From Trichobilharzia szidati (taxonomy: Eukaryota > Platyhelminthes > Trematoda > Strigeidida > Schistosomatidae): a stretch of 64,000 nt of DNA. Location: assembly GCA_944472155.2 (NCBI GenBank), contig OX235271.1:19909710-19973709 (forward strand). Reading direction: 5' to 3'. The notes under the pieces were generated by a model. It worked only from the letters and a program-made list of their open reading frames with translations. It made no database searches and was not told the DNA's origin. Each line of letters opens with the position of its first letter. Position 1 is the first letter of the stretch. Shown here piece after piece: positions 1-13,200 of this stretch. A program made the translations under genes and the position numbers.

Positions 1-470
1 ATGTAGAGAAGTAGGTATGTATTTAGGTAGGTAGGCAGGTAGGTAGGTAAATGAGGTTGCTTCTTTCAGATTCCTTTGATTCATGCTGGCGGATTGCTGC
101 CTGTTGTTGGTGGTGTTGCGTTGGCCAGGAATCTGCATCACCTACCTCTGCTTTCTCCATGTTCACCTGAAGGAAGTCCTATCTTCTCTGGATGCTTCTT
201 CTGCCAACTTGTTGCTCTCCACTTGCATATCTTACAGACGTATATCATCGGCGAAGTCGGATTATTGTTATGCCTTTCCCCTCGTTTCACACTGTCTGTC
301 GCATTACCCTGTCTACCGCCTACAATCAGGAAAATCATTGGAGATAGTAGGTAGCCAGCTTGTCTTACTCCCGTCTTCACTTCTTCGAAAGAATCCGTGA
401 GTTTCTCGCTGTGGATTCCTTGGTATATATAATAAGATGTATAAATTTTGGCGGCACCCCGTAATAGCGA
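1..470 (-). mobile_element. RTE-like LINE fragment, reverse-transcriptase region
   Basis: Minus-strand reading gives decayed RTE reverse transcriptase, such as [16 protein letters not shown] followed by [12 protein letters not shown], where the intact family has '[13 protein letters not shown]'. It runs off the left edge and its frames are broken. It lies in or beyond the AK7 intron after exon 14. Confidence 0.75.
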
Positions 471-730
471 AGTTAGTTGCCAAATCACCTCTCAATCGAC
501 GCTGTCTATTGTGGCATAATAGCAAAGAATTAAAGGGACAATTTTTGAAATACGTGTGTGTGTAATCCAACAGCTTTAGTTTACTATCAAATAAGCTACT
601 GTATAATATCCTCATTTATCAATAACTCTCAGCTTACAGCACACAAGCTATCCACCAGCAAGTTGGTTAAATCTCTGAGGATAATCAAAAAACAAGAACA
701 ACAACAAAAGGAGAACAATTAATGCTTAAC

Positions 731-1202
731 CTCTCTATAAATCTATCACTTTTCTTACGTAAGTTAGCCTCATCAATTAGTGCTGCACGAAAAGCTGCAG
801 CAGCTGGTGCCATTGCAGCACGATAAGCTTCTAGACGTCGTTCATGTCTATGCTTCTGTGTCTCTAAGTGTTTCAACACTGTCATCTCTTGACCTGGTGC
901 ATTTTCATCTGTATTCTCCAAGTGTTCTGATCCCTTTTCTGGTTCATTCTCGACATTTACACTTGGTTTCGTCTTATCGGCATCTTGAGACATGAATTTA
1001 TCACCCAGTAAACAAGCTTTCCATAATGGTGGGATTACTAAAGCTTGCTCAGGATTGAGACCAGCCTCTGTTGATTGTCTGTTGAATCGATGACGTACTA
1101 ATTCATTACTACCCATCAAATAAATTACATAATCAGGTGTGATCAATCGATGAGATGATGGAAATTTCTCATTGCCAAGAATATCTTCATCTTCTGGGTC
1201 AG
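731..1202 (-). CDS. AK7: AK7 exon 14 (residues 595-752, last visible exon)
   Basis: The exon is 472 nt. It starts [14 protein letters not shown], matching the acidic stretch after the DGFPK segment in AK7, then [12 protein letters not shown], matching 'DKLIIPEFVCAL'. The second half is charged and helical ([20 protein letters not shown]). The acceptor is TTACAG. The proposed donor GAGAG|GTTAAG at 730 is the least certain splice site of the gene. The frame stays open a little further, to about 685, before a stop. Confidence 0.85.
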
Positions 1203-4200
1203 CTGTAATAGAAAAAAAAACAGTAATTTTCAATAAGATTTTAATAGAGAGAATAAAAATCATCGTCATTAGTATCAATGCTTATTCACCTCAATAATGT
1301 TATGATGATAATAATAATAATCATTTAAATAACTTTATATCAGTTTCCATGACATCACTATAAACCAATGCATGAATCACATACCTTAGGAAAGATGTAT
1401 ATGCTTAAAGCAATAAATATGCTTTTATGGCAAGTTCTAAAATGCACTCAAGCGCTTCTTAGATTTAGGTTATCTCGTTAGCATGGTTGGTGTTTAAAAA
1501 ATTGTCATGAGAAGGGTTTTATTTTGATAAATCACACAGTGTTTGTTATACAGTAATATTAACTGATGACCACGTTTCAAGCACAAACTATTGCTGTTCA
1601 TAATCATATCATATGATTATCAATTTGAGTGTGTTTGTGGAAGCAAATACATAGGTCGTACAGAAAGGCAATTGTCTACTCCATTGCATGATGGAGCATT
1701 TGCCAAAATGGTTGAAAACAGCTGAGTGCAAAGTGCCAAAATCTTCAATAACAAAGCATCTTATCCACTATGGACATGATATCGACGCTGTCAAGTCATT
1801 CACTGTTATTGTCAGCAGACAAAGAAACAAGAAGATGCTTGCAGTTGTGGAGGAGGCTTGTGCAATTAGAGTTTATAAACCAGGTCTCTGTGTACAAAAG
1901 GAGATGGTCGTGACTCTGAATCTCCCATGGTAATACGTTTTACTTATTATTCTACCTTTTATTATTATTATTTTTATTATTCTTGATTCATTTAAAACTA
2001 TCTTTTATCAGTAAGATTATCTTAACTCACTTCAACACTGTTATTATAACTATTACTATTGATATTACTCTGTTTGCAATTCTTGTTATATTCTCCAATG
2101 ATTGATTGTTTATCTAAGTGATGTAATTGAAGCGTAATGCAATTTATCTTAATATTGATCTCTCATACTCTCTCTCCCCTTATCTATTTGAACGTGACCT
2201 GGAAAAACATTCCCACCTGTCTTTCTGCATGACTAATTCAATGTAGTTTATTTGTGCTTATCAGTCTTATATCTCCCAATGTAATTTCAATAGTGTGTAT
2301 ATATCCGTGTATGTAGAGTATTCAGCTGAAGAGGAGTTCTATCGAAATTTGATGAATTCATTAAATCATCCTGCTCTATTAACCTTTGTTGCTTGTTTCA
2401 TATGATTATGAGTGGCAATAGTTTATGCTCAAAACGTCATCAGTTAATATTACCGTATAACAAACAGTGTGTGTTAGTTATCAAAATAAAATCTTATCCA
2501 TGATGGAGTTATACTCTACCAGCACAATGCCCAAGTTTTATACTTATATGAGAAAGGTTTCTTTATAAACTACAATTTCAGTGACAATGAAGTCTGGTGT
2601 GTTAATGAAACGTTTGCCTTTATTTCAAATAATAATAATTTGAAAGTCCCTTTTCTTAACTACAGATAATAGCCACAATTTACAGAGCAAGTATGATTAT
2701 TAGGTATCCTCCAGTAACAGAAAGTTTAAAAACTGATTGACTAATTTATTCTTTCCATAATTAGCACAAAATAATAACAGTTCTAACAGAATTACATATA
2801 AACTCTCCCCCACCTTATTGTGTGGTTGTGTGTTAATGCATGCAATAGGGTGGGAGAGGGTTAAAATTCTAAGAAGTCATACAGGTTGATGGAGATAGAG
2901 GTTGATTACTGAATCCTGCTTGGTTCATCGAGTCTACATCCAACACAAGCAATAGGAATGACTCATCACTCATACCGGAAATGTGGAAAATACTACTACC
3001 AATCAAATCAAGCCATGAAAAATAATGGAATTATATAAAAGAAGTTAGAAAGCTGTGTGAGTACCTTGATATGATTATGAGCGGCAATAAATTGTGCTTG
3101 AAACGTGATCAGTAAATACTACTGTATAACATTGTGAGACTTTATCAATATAAATTTTACCCATAATGAAGCCGAAACCGTCCACAATTTCTGCTCCTAT
3201 AGTACTTCTGTACCTAAATCTACATTTCAATAAAGACTCATTGGCAGAAACCACCTGTCCCATTCACTAAAGAAAACCTTCTTCGCTGCTGTACTTCGAA
3301 TAGCTTTCTCTTCGAAACCAATGATTCACATGAACGTTAAGGTTAAGCTATAACTGATGCCCTGGTCACTGTGTATTTATCAATAAATTCACCTGCTCCT
3401 GTGGAGCAATGTATGTCGTCTGTACTCAGTGTTTCTTATCCAGGCGTATCACCGAACACTTATCTTCGTGGTTATATGAAGGAGAAAACAGATCCCACCT
3501 GCCGCCACAGCTCTATCCTGCAACACCTGATCGAATCCGGACATCAAACTAACCTACAAAGAAACTTCAAAGTCAACTACAGAATATGTAGGAATCTTGC
3601 TATGACAGTTCAAATCAAACTTCCCAAAAGCGCAGAAGCAGTGGCGATTCACATGTTAAATTCTGAACTCTGCATACAAAAGAGCTTTGTTCAGTCATTA
3701 AATCTACAATGGACCTGATCTATCTTAACAAGGGATGCGTAATTGTTTTGTTTCTTAATTGTATTATTTTCTTTCCCCAACCCCTATTAAATTTCTACCC
3801 CATATTACCTCTCGTTCATACTTTAGGTGAATCCTATTCAACCCCGTCAGTTCTATTATGTTGCTCAAGTTACTCATTTAGTGTTATTTTATTTTCTACC
3901 CGACTAACGCTTTCTTTTTTTTTTCCTTCACGTTCATATTGAGACACAGGGCTTCAAACTAGAGGCTTGAAGTTTCTGTTAAAGTGGTGTTTATTTTTAC
4001 AGGATGGGATTGCTAGCCTGATGCCTAACCTTTCCTCTATACCAGCTTTTATTTCTGGCTTAGCGACGTAAAGGAGTACGTTGGCGGTCGAGGATCGGAC
4101 CCCGGACCATGTGCATGGTCGGCGAACGTCCTAACCGCTATGCCACAGCCGCGATTAACGCTTTCTACATTACACAATTTGTTATCTAAAATTTGCAATT

Positions 4201-7200
4201 CTAATGACACATTTTTGGAAATATTCCTTTTGTTGCTAAGACAGCTTACTACATACATACGATTGTATAGTTTGTGAATGATATCGCTGTAAAGATTAAC
4301 TCTTCGTTGAACGCCTTTTCTTTTTTATGAAGTTCGAATCGGCGAAAATATACGAGACTTTCAGAATTCTAACATCGCTCACCAACTAATTATCCATCGG
4401 GTCCCATTGGCTGAATGGTATACGAGCTGGCTTGCCTTGTAACCAGAAGGTCCTAGGTTCGAACCCCAATAGGTGCGTACTGGCGATGATTTCCAAATTA
4501 GGATGAAACAGCTGTCCAGTACTCCCTGTGGCTGGTTTTCAATGGTTCTCTAACTGATATCAATCCGTGATCAACTCGTAAAAAGCATATATATGTTATT
4601 TTGTATGTATGTGTACATTAAGTTTTTGAAACAAAAATACAATTGCTTGTGGTTATTTTAACTAAACAGGTGAAGATTGTTAATTGGAGTTACGTAATAC
4701 AAAATCAGTCAAGAAAATTAGGTGTTAATGGAACTAGAGTAGTAACAAAGGTGATGAGTTGGCACAAATTACCAATTACCAATCTTCACCTGTTTAGTTA
4801 AAATAACCATAACCAACTGTATTTTTGTTTGACAAACTTAATGTACACATACATATATTTGCAATTGTACAGCTAAGAAAATGAATTCGCCGCCGAAAAG
4901 AGATGCTTCGCAGAACTACACGCGTTTTGTTTTCATTTATACTTGGATGGGGATTATCCTTAAAATTCAACAAAATCCACTAAAAATTCATAAATGAAAC
5001 TAAGGTGAGAATGAGTGCGTCGGTGGTATAGCGTTTAGAACGCTCGCCGATCATGCACATAATCCGGGATTCGACTCCCGGCCAACGCACTCCTTTACCT
5101 CGCTAAGCCAGAAATAATGCTGGTAAAGAGGAAAGGTTGGGCATGAGGCTAGCAACCCCATCCTGTAAAATAAGCACTACTACAGAAACCTCAAGCCATC
5201 ACCTTGAAGCCCTATGTTCCACTGTGGAACGTGAAGGAAAAAAAGGTGAGAATGACTCGCTGACAGAAAGTCAAATATTTTTCTGCCTTATAACTAGATT
5301 CCAACAGTCTCTGTACGGTCTTATCATTTCCTGCCTACATCCTGGATAGGATTGATGGTTTAGTTATGACTGCATACTAAGATGAAAAAGCTGTCCAGTG
5401 TTTCCTAGTCTGTTTGTCATGAAAGCTCACTTGAAATGGAAATCAATTTCCTACAAACCCAACACTAAGAATTCATTGAGTTGAAAACAAAACAATCCCA
5501 TTGAAGAAATCCATTAAAAATATCTTTGTTTCTTATTCAGTTGACTCAAGATGCTTACAACTGATTAGAAAACTGTGTTCTAAATGAATGTATTGTATTA
5601 TTATCATTCCCTTGAGATTCGTATGGAACATCGGAGCTTCAACAACATATTTCCACTTTGTCCTATCTTCTGTCGTCTTCTTCAGTTGGCCCCAAGACTG
5701 CCAATACCCTCTCTTCCTTACACGATCTCCTCCATGTCACTGTCGCAGCAACAATCCACTCATCACTTCCTATTGGGATTTTTTGTTCAGCGATCGGCTC
5801 TTGGTTGGTTTGTTCCCACAGTTTCCTGTTACTAATTGTTTCTGGCCATTTGATTATGAGTATGGAGCCAGTGAAGGCAGCTGTTGATGAAATTCTGCAG
5901 TCTTTTAGAAATCCTTTTTTATTATAGCTTGATTCCACACCATATTTTTGGTACAAGTATGGAATTTTCAGCATATGATATCAGTAGCCCAAATTTTGCA
6001 GGCCGACCACTAATATCAGATGTGCGTTGGCAGGGGATCGGACCCCGGACCATATGCACGGTCGGCGTGTGTCCTAACCGCTTTGCCACCGACGTACAAC
6101 TTTACAGTATCTAAGATCAGAGAGCCGAGTTAACTAGCTTGCTAGTTTTCTAGCCGGTCGCAAGCCCGGGCAAAGAGGGAGGTTTGGACGTAGGGCTAGC
6201 AATCCTACACTACTAAATCTATCAAACCGCTTGAGAAACGTCAACACACTAAACCTATCTAAAGGAATGTAATAAAACATTTTCTGTCAGAGTCTGATTC
6301 TGAGCTATTGACGTAGATACACATGATTTAGATGAGTAATAATGCTCAGCAAATGTAACATATAGGTGAAGAAAAGTGAAAGGTTAGCAAATTGTCGGCC
6401 TAATCCATATAAGTAGGCGCTGGTTGACTTATTAGGACTGAATTAACAACTATGGACCAAGGTTAAGAGAGATTTCCATCAAAGTTGATTCCGCACTTCC
6501 AAATCCACGTATACAATAACATGCTCCAGACAAAACCAACAATAAGGAATCTAAATCATCAGTAGTAATTCCATACAAAGAAGGAACCTCGAAAACCTTA
6601 CCCAGAATTCTTAACAATCCAGGCAGGAATAAAAGTGGCTGGCATTCAAACCACCCACAAACTCAATTAGAAACATGCTTTGTCCGTTAAGCGATCAATC
6701 CTGTGGAACAGCACATTAAACAAAACTATTTAGTTTATCTAATACCCTGCCGTCAATGATTGTCGGATCAAATACATTGGTCAAATTAGTAAAACAGGGG
6801 CAGTCAGACCAGCCGAGCATAAAAACCTAGCAGCAAAATCTAGATTAGTTGACCCGAATAAGATAAGAAATCTAGAGAATAGTTCAGCCGTAGACAGCAC
6901 TACATACAGTTACACATACAAGCATACAATAGGATGGGTGGGATAAGATGACAGTTTCAAAATCTAATGAAACATCTGGGTGGAAGAAGAAATTGATAAC
7001 GACGGAAGCTTTGTTTATCGAATCAACTGTGAACAGGTGTAGTAGGAATTATTCAACAGCTGTCCGCCCAGATATCTGGAAAATTCTACTACCCTGACGA
7101 CGACAAATAGGAGAGAAGAAAGAGAACTATAAAAGTCAAGTTTCGAAGTTGTGTGATGATAACTGATGATTTGATTATGAACAATAGATTGTGTTCGAAA

Positions 7201-10200
7201 CCTTATCTCACAGCACTGGTCGTCTGCTCCACATTACTCCATCACTTCTTTTAAGTAACTACCACCTGCTGTGTCAATTTAACCAGACCCCAGTGTTGCT
7301 AATTCATGTAAGAAGTACTAAGAGATATGCTGAGGTTATTTAGTCTAATTTTAATTCAACTCGTGAGACGGTGGCACAGTGGTAGAATGCTCGCCGACCA
7401 CGTCTCAAGTGGTTCGGAGTTCGATCCCCAGTCATGGACGCACTCCAAGTCGCTAAGCTAGGAATAAGATTGGTAAAGAGGGAAGGTTGGGCATGAGGCT
7501 AGGAACCTCATCCCGTAAAAATAAACACCACTGCTACCGAAACTTCAAGCCTCTAGCTTGAAGCCCCCTATGTTCCACTTGGAATGCAAAGGAATAAAAA
7601 AATTCAACTCACGTCTGAATAAAGCTTCAGCTTGTTCAAGTGTCTTCGGAAATCCATCTAACACAAATCCTTGATTTTGACATGGTTTTGACATGAGCTT
7701 TTGAATAAGCAGTCTGTAATTTAATAATAATAACCATAAATTGAAATTAATATAGTAAATATTTTATACTACTTATGTTTTTACGAATTGATCACGGATT
7801 GATTTCAGTTAGAGAACCATTGAAAACCAGGGAGTACTGGACAGCTGTTTCATCCTAGTTTGGGAATCATCGGCAGTACGCACCCACTACAGGAGGTTCG
7901 AACCTAGGACCTTCCGGTTACAAAGCAAGTTCGTAGACCATTCAGCCACTGGGACTCGATTCAATGGCTCATGAATTCTAATTCTACCAATTCATGACTT
8001 AGCGCGATTCCTACTTATCTCGTTTCAGTAGTCATTGGTGGCCATTCAAAATGTCGAATATTTCTGTTGAAAGAGCTGTGACTTAAACTGCAAAATGTTC
8101 AGAAAAATCTTGTTCTGACTTTTCAAACACAAAGGGTTTATTTTAGATGATTTTATTCTGATTCATTTTCACTCGGCACTGAAATTATTTTCGGAAATTC
8201 GAAAAATCTGTACTCTAAGCATTTATAATTGATTGACTAGTTTATTATATTACTATTATTATTGTTCCCTTGGGTTCCTAGTGGAACATAGGGCTTCAAC
8301 AACACATCTCCACTTTGTTCTATTCTCTACTGTCCTCTTCATCTGGCTGGCACCACGATTGTCTATATCCTGTCATCTCCTTGTCGCACTATCTCCCCCA
8401 TGTCACCCTCACACCGACGACTCACTCGTCGTTTCCCTCATTAGTTTAAAATAGTAAATTTAGCAAAGTGGATGCTGAAACTGAAATGTCAAGATGGCGA
8501 ATTAACCTCTTATTGCAATCTCTCTTCTGTGTTTCCCTCTGGGTTGTTCACTTCCTCCTAAGTCGATCTGGATAAATCATTCTCAGACAGGTCATTCATA
8601 TGGGTGCCTAGTTTACGATAAACATCCAGTCAGGATAAGCACCCATAAGCCAGAACTTCCATTCCGACGACAGGCTGCCATATTGGTACTACAACTTAGA
8701 AGTACTTACTCCATAAAGTCGGTTTCAGAAAGTCCTGCCTACATTCAACTTTAATCATTCAACAGAACATCAGTATTAAAAACATCCCCTCAGTTATGAT
8801 AGAACACTGTCTTAGATGGTTGGAGGCAATCGACCACAGGAAACCTTGCTCAACCTAAGTTTCATGCTAGTCGGCACTCGTCAGTCAGGAAGGCGTATCT
8901 GCAACCTCGAAGGAAATCATGTCTCTTCTGGCATTCGAACCCGCATTGTCACCCAGTGCTGCAGTCGGAGACAAACACGTTACCACTGAGCTACTCAGGC
9001 TCTCGACTGACCTCCTGTAGGACTGTATTGGATAATTTTGATTGTACACTAGTCAGTAACTAGTGTAGTGTGTCTGACTGGCTGGCTGGATTCAACATAG
9101 AACTTGGTACCGAAGTGCAACAGTTCGAGTTGCCACGTTCCAAATAGCACACAAAGGTAGACAAGAAGATGAGTGAAGAGAATCAATAGAGTTTTGACAA
9201 GTATAAGAGTGAAACAGAATGAGTAATGGCAGAAAGGAATATGAAAGATTGCAGAGACTGAATACATCTGCGTAAGCCATTGACAACGATTTTGAGCCAT
9301 GTTACCTATTGTCTCTAGCCATAGATTCTTAGAGTCCCGAGGGCGGGCCCCAACTCGGAAGTCTGCATCTCCCTCCCTACCTGACTCAGTTTAACTGTTA
9401 AGGATTTCATGGATTGATGAGGCCACGTTTTTGTTCGGCCACCACTTACTCTTTTCCAACCAACCTGCACGTATATCAGCTAGTAATGCCCGTCCGTCGG
9501 GGGAGGCGATGGTTAGGCATGTGCAGCACGTGACCTAGTCATCTCAAATTATGTAACTTTATAGTCTCTTCGATTGATTTTCCCTCTTTGCCCAACACTC
9601 TACGCCTAACGTCAACATTACTTACCTTATTATGCCACTTAACGTGAGAAAGAGGTCGTAGACATCTATGAACAAACACAGACAACCTTTTCATGTCTTC
9701 AACTCTTATTGGCCATGTTTCAGAGCCATAGAGAAGGACGGAGCGAACTGCTGAGCAGTATACACGTCCCTTGGTTGATAGCAGACTGAATTCTGTCATC
9801 AGTCAAGCTTGCAATGTGGTCATCATGCCACTAGATGGCTCGCCAGAGATAGGACTAGACACATTACACTAGTCACTGACTATTTTCCAATCAAAAAAGA
9901 ACACTGTCTGTTGACTAGCTAATTCACTACATCTTTTTATGGGGCAATACTAAAATAAATCATATGATAGAATTAGGAAAATTGTTTTAGAGGAATTAAC
10001 AATTTAGTTGCCGATTAATCGAGTGTAGTTACAACTGACTTTCAGTCAGGTGAGTACTCTTAACACTAGTTAACATCATTTCAAGGATTTAATTTAATCA
10101 GTTATGATGTTTACGCTGTTCTGTACTACTAAAATCGGCAAGTGTTAACCTCCTGTAGGATTAGATACACAATAAACACTTGATCATAATGTAATAAGCT

Positions 10201-13200
10201 TCAGAAGCCGATGAGAGATGAGTTAATTCACGGTTATTGTCAAACAAATACACACACACACACACATTGATTCAGTGTTGAAATGACCTATATAAAATTT
10301 TAGTATGAACTGTTTCAAATTCAGTCTTCGGTGAACTTATCTCAGTAATTCGTCGACATAAGGGATAATCAATATAATAATAACAATACTACTTTAAATC
10401 ATATACGTTGTCAATGGACGTGAACATTGAACGTTTGTTTTACTGGGTCTGGCAGCCATTGGCAGGCAATTGAAGGCGCGAATGGAACGATCTCTTGCAA
10501 GTTGAAAGAAGACTGGAATTAAATACGAATAAAAGTACTTTATAACTTCATTTGTACTTAACATTTGTTTGCAGACTTTGTAGTTTTCTTCAATTTAATT
10601 GCCAAACAATATAATTTCGTTCAAGGAATACTGGTGTTTTGGATTTAAAGTTGAAGAAAGCGCATAGTATTTATCAGCTCAATCGCTTAAGTCTTCATTA
10701 CGATAGGAACTTAGGGCTAAGTTCCTTGACATACGTATATATGTAGAGAGAGAGAGAGACAAATGCTATAAGTATAATTTACCTAACCAATGTTTCGTCG
10801 TTCAGTTTACCAGTTTCATCAGTATTCTCTCTTAATTGTTCTAAGCGTTCTTGACAATCATTAACTAACAATTCAAGTTCATCTTCTGAATTCCATATTG
10901 GTAGTGGACTGATTGGATAATATTCTAAATCGGCCAATGTTTCTCCAACACTTGACTTTCTTATCGAAGTGATTTCATCTATGAGTAGAGTGTATGAGAG
11001 AAGGAGAGAGAAAAGAGAGAAAAAATTGTTTGTTAATTTTCTTTGTAAAAAATTGAAAGAAAAATATCTGGAAATTCATTACATTGCCTATCTAAAATTA
11101 ATATTTTTAGGTGACTGAAAGAATTAAGATCTAAAACTTTGTAAATTGAAATACAACCAAAATGTACATGTTGAGTTAGCGCTGAAAATGTTGCCTAGAT
11201 AGACAATCAGAGGTTTAAAGTTAAACCATTCAGCTCAGGAGACACAACAGCACTGAATAACTCCACGTGAACAACAAATCCTCTGCACTAAATCAAAACG
11301 CTGATCTACAATGTACTTAGACAGTTAATAAACAGTTCAGATAGGAAATCCTTAATGATCAATTATTCAGCTGGTAATTCTGTTGCCTAATTTGATCGCG
11401 TAACTCTACTCTGGTACCTTTTTCATAATCTTGATCCATATAGTTGAAAGTAGCTCTTCTGTGACTAAATCTTCCTAGGTGGGGCATAAGAATGACCTAT
11501 TCATATTATTCAGTAGTGCTGTTACGGCACAATACGGCAGTACTGGGCAGTAGAACTGTTAAATGATGTAGTTATGGCAAAATATATATAAATCATGCAT
11601 AGATACCACGATCACATGACCTTGAATCGACCAATCAGACCTCCCAGCATTACAAATGGATTCTTTACAGTATCTTTGTTGAAAGTTTCACCGTAACCTA
11701 AATCACAGCCATGCCTTAATCTTATCCTCACCTTAACTCTGAATCATGGTGAAATTGGCAACGAAAATTATGAAAAGCATCCACTTTGCAAATACGGGGT
11801 GCCACCAACAATTATACATCTCATCCAACAGTTGTACGACAATGCTGCATGTCAAGTAATCCACAACAGGAAACTTATGGAATCCTTCGAAGAAGTGAAG
11901 ACGGGAGTAAGACAAGCTGGCTGCCTACTGACTCCAATGATTTTCTTGATTGTAGGCGGTAGACTGGGTAATGCGACAGACAGACAGTTGGCAACAAGGA
12001 GACAGGCATAAAATTGACCCACACAAAATACTTGGAGGATCTGGACTTCGCCGATGATATACGTCTGTAAGATATGCAAGTGGAGAGCAACAAGTTGTCA
12101 GAAGAAGCGTCCAGAGAAGATAGGACTTCCTTCAGGTGAACATGGAGAAAGCAAAGGTAGGTGATGCGGATTCCTGGCCAACACAGCACCAACAACAACA
12201 GACAACAATCAGTCAGCATGAATGGGAGGAATCTGAAAGAAGCAACCTCATTTACCTACCTGCCTACCTACCTGCCTGGGAAGCATCGTCGTTTCAACTA
12301 CAGGCGGACGGAACTGATGAGGATATCAAAGCGAGGATCATGAGGAAAGCAAGGCAAGCTTTCGTTACTCTCAAGTCTGTGTGGAGATCAACAGCACTCA
12401 GCATGAAAAACAACATCAGCATTTTCAACTCCAATGTGCAGTCAGTGCTGCTATACGAATCAGAGACTTGGCGCAGCGCCGCGTCACAAAGGGCACTTCG
12501 AACAAACTGCAGACCTTCATCAACAACTGTCTTCGCTCAATACTAATCAAGACCAGATGGCCAGAGAAGATCAGCAACAGGGATCTCTGGGAGTGAACCA
12601 ACTCAACAGGAACCAAATGTGCAACAAATATACAGGAAGAAATGGAGGTGGATTGGCTGATCATACTCTGAGAAAACCATCATCAAGCGACATCACACGC
12701 CAGGCCTTCATTCGGGTTCCACCCGAATGGGAAGCGGAGAGTTGGTCGTCAGTGGGAGGGTGACACGAGGAGGATGTCATGTTCCTCTAGAAAATAAAGG
12801 AGACAATAGTGTTAATAATCCACTTGTAATGCTGAGCGATATGATTGACTAGTTCAAGGTCATTTGACTTTGGTATCTATTCTTTACTGTTGCCGAAATC
12901 TCCAGCTGCACATCACTTTCGTATTGTGCCGCTTTTATCTTCGTTTCATACTTTCTATACTGTTTCACTCAAGGATCTTCCATTTCTCCTCTTCACCACC
13001 TAATCTATCCCTCCGTTACTCAATATTCTTTCAGATAAAAATGCACACAATATACTACTTACAGTAGAATACACCACAATACAATAATAGTTTTTTTTTT
13101 AAAAAAAAATATGCAGAAATTTGTATACTCACCTCCAGTTAACGTATTTTTATCATCATCATAATCATAACTATCCGCTGTTGTATTCACTGGATGAGAA

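Noticed and set aside
685..1278. Single 197-codon gene on the minus strand
   Set aside because: The frame is exon 14 of AK7 plus flanking intron. An acceptor lies at 1203, and the upstream codons continue exon 13 in phase.
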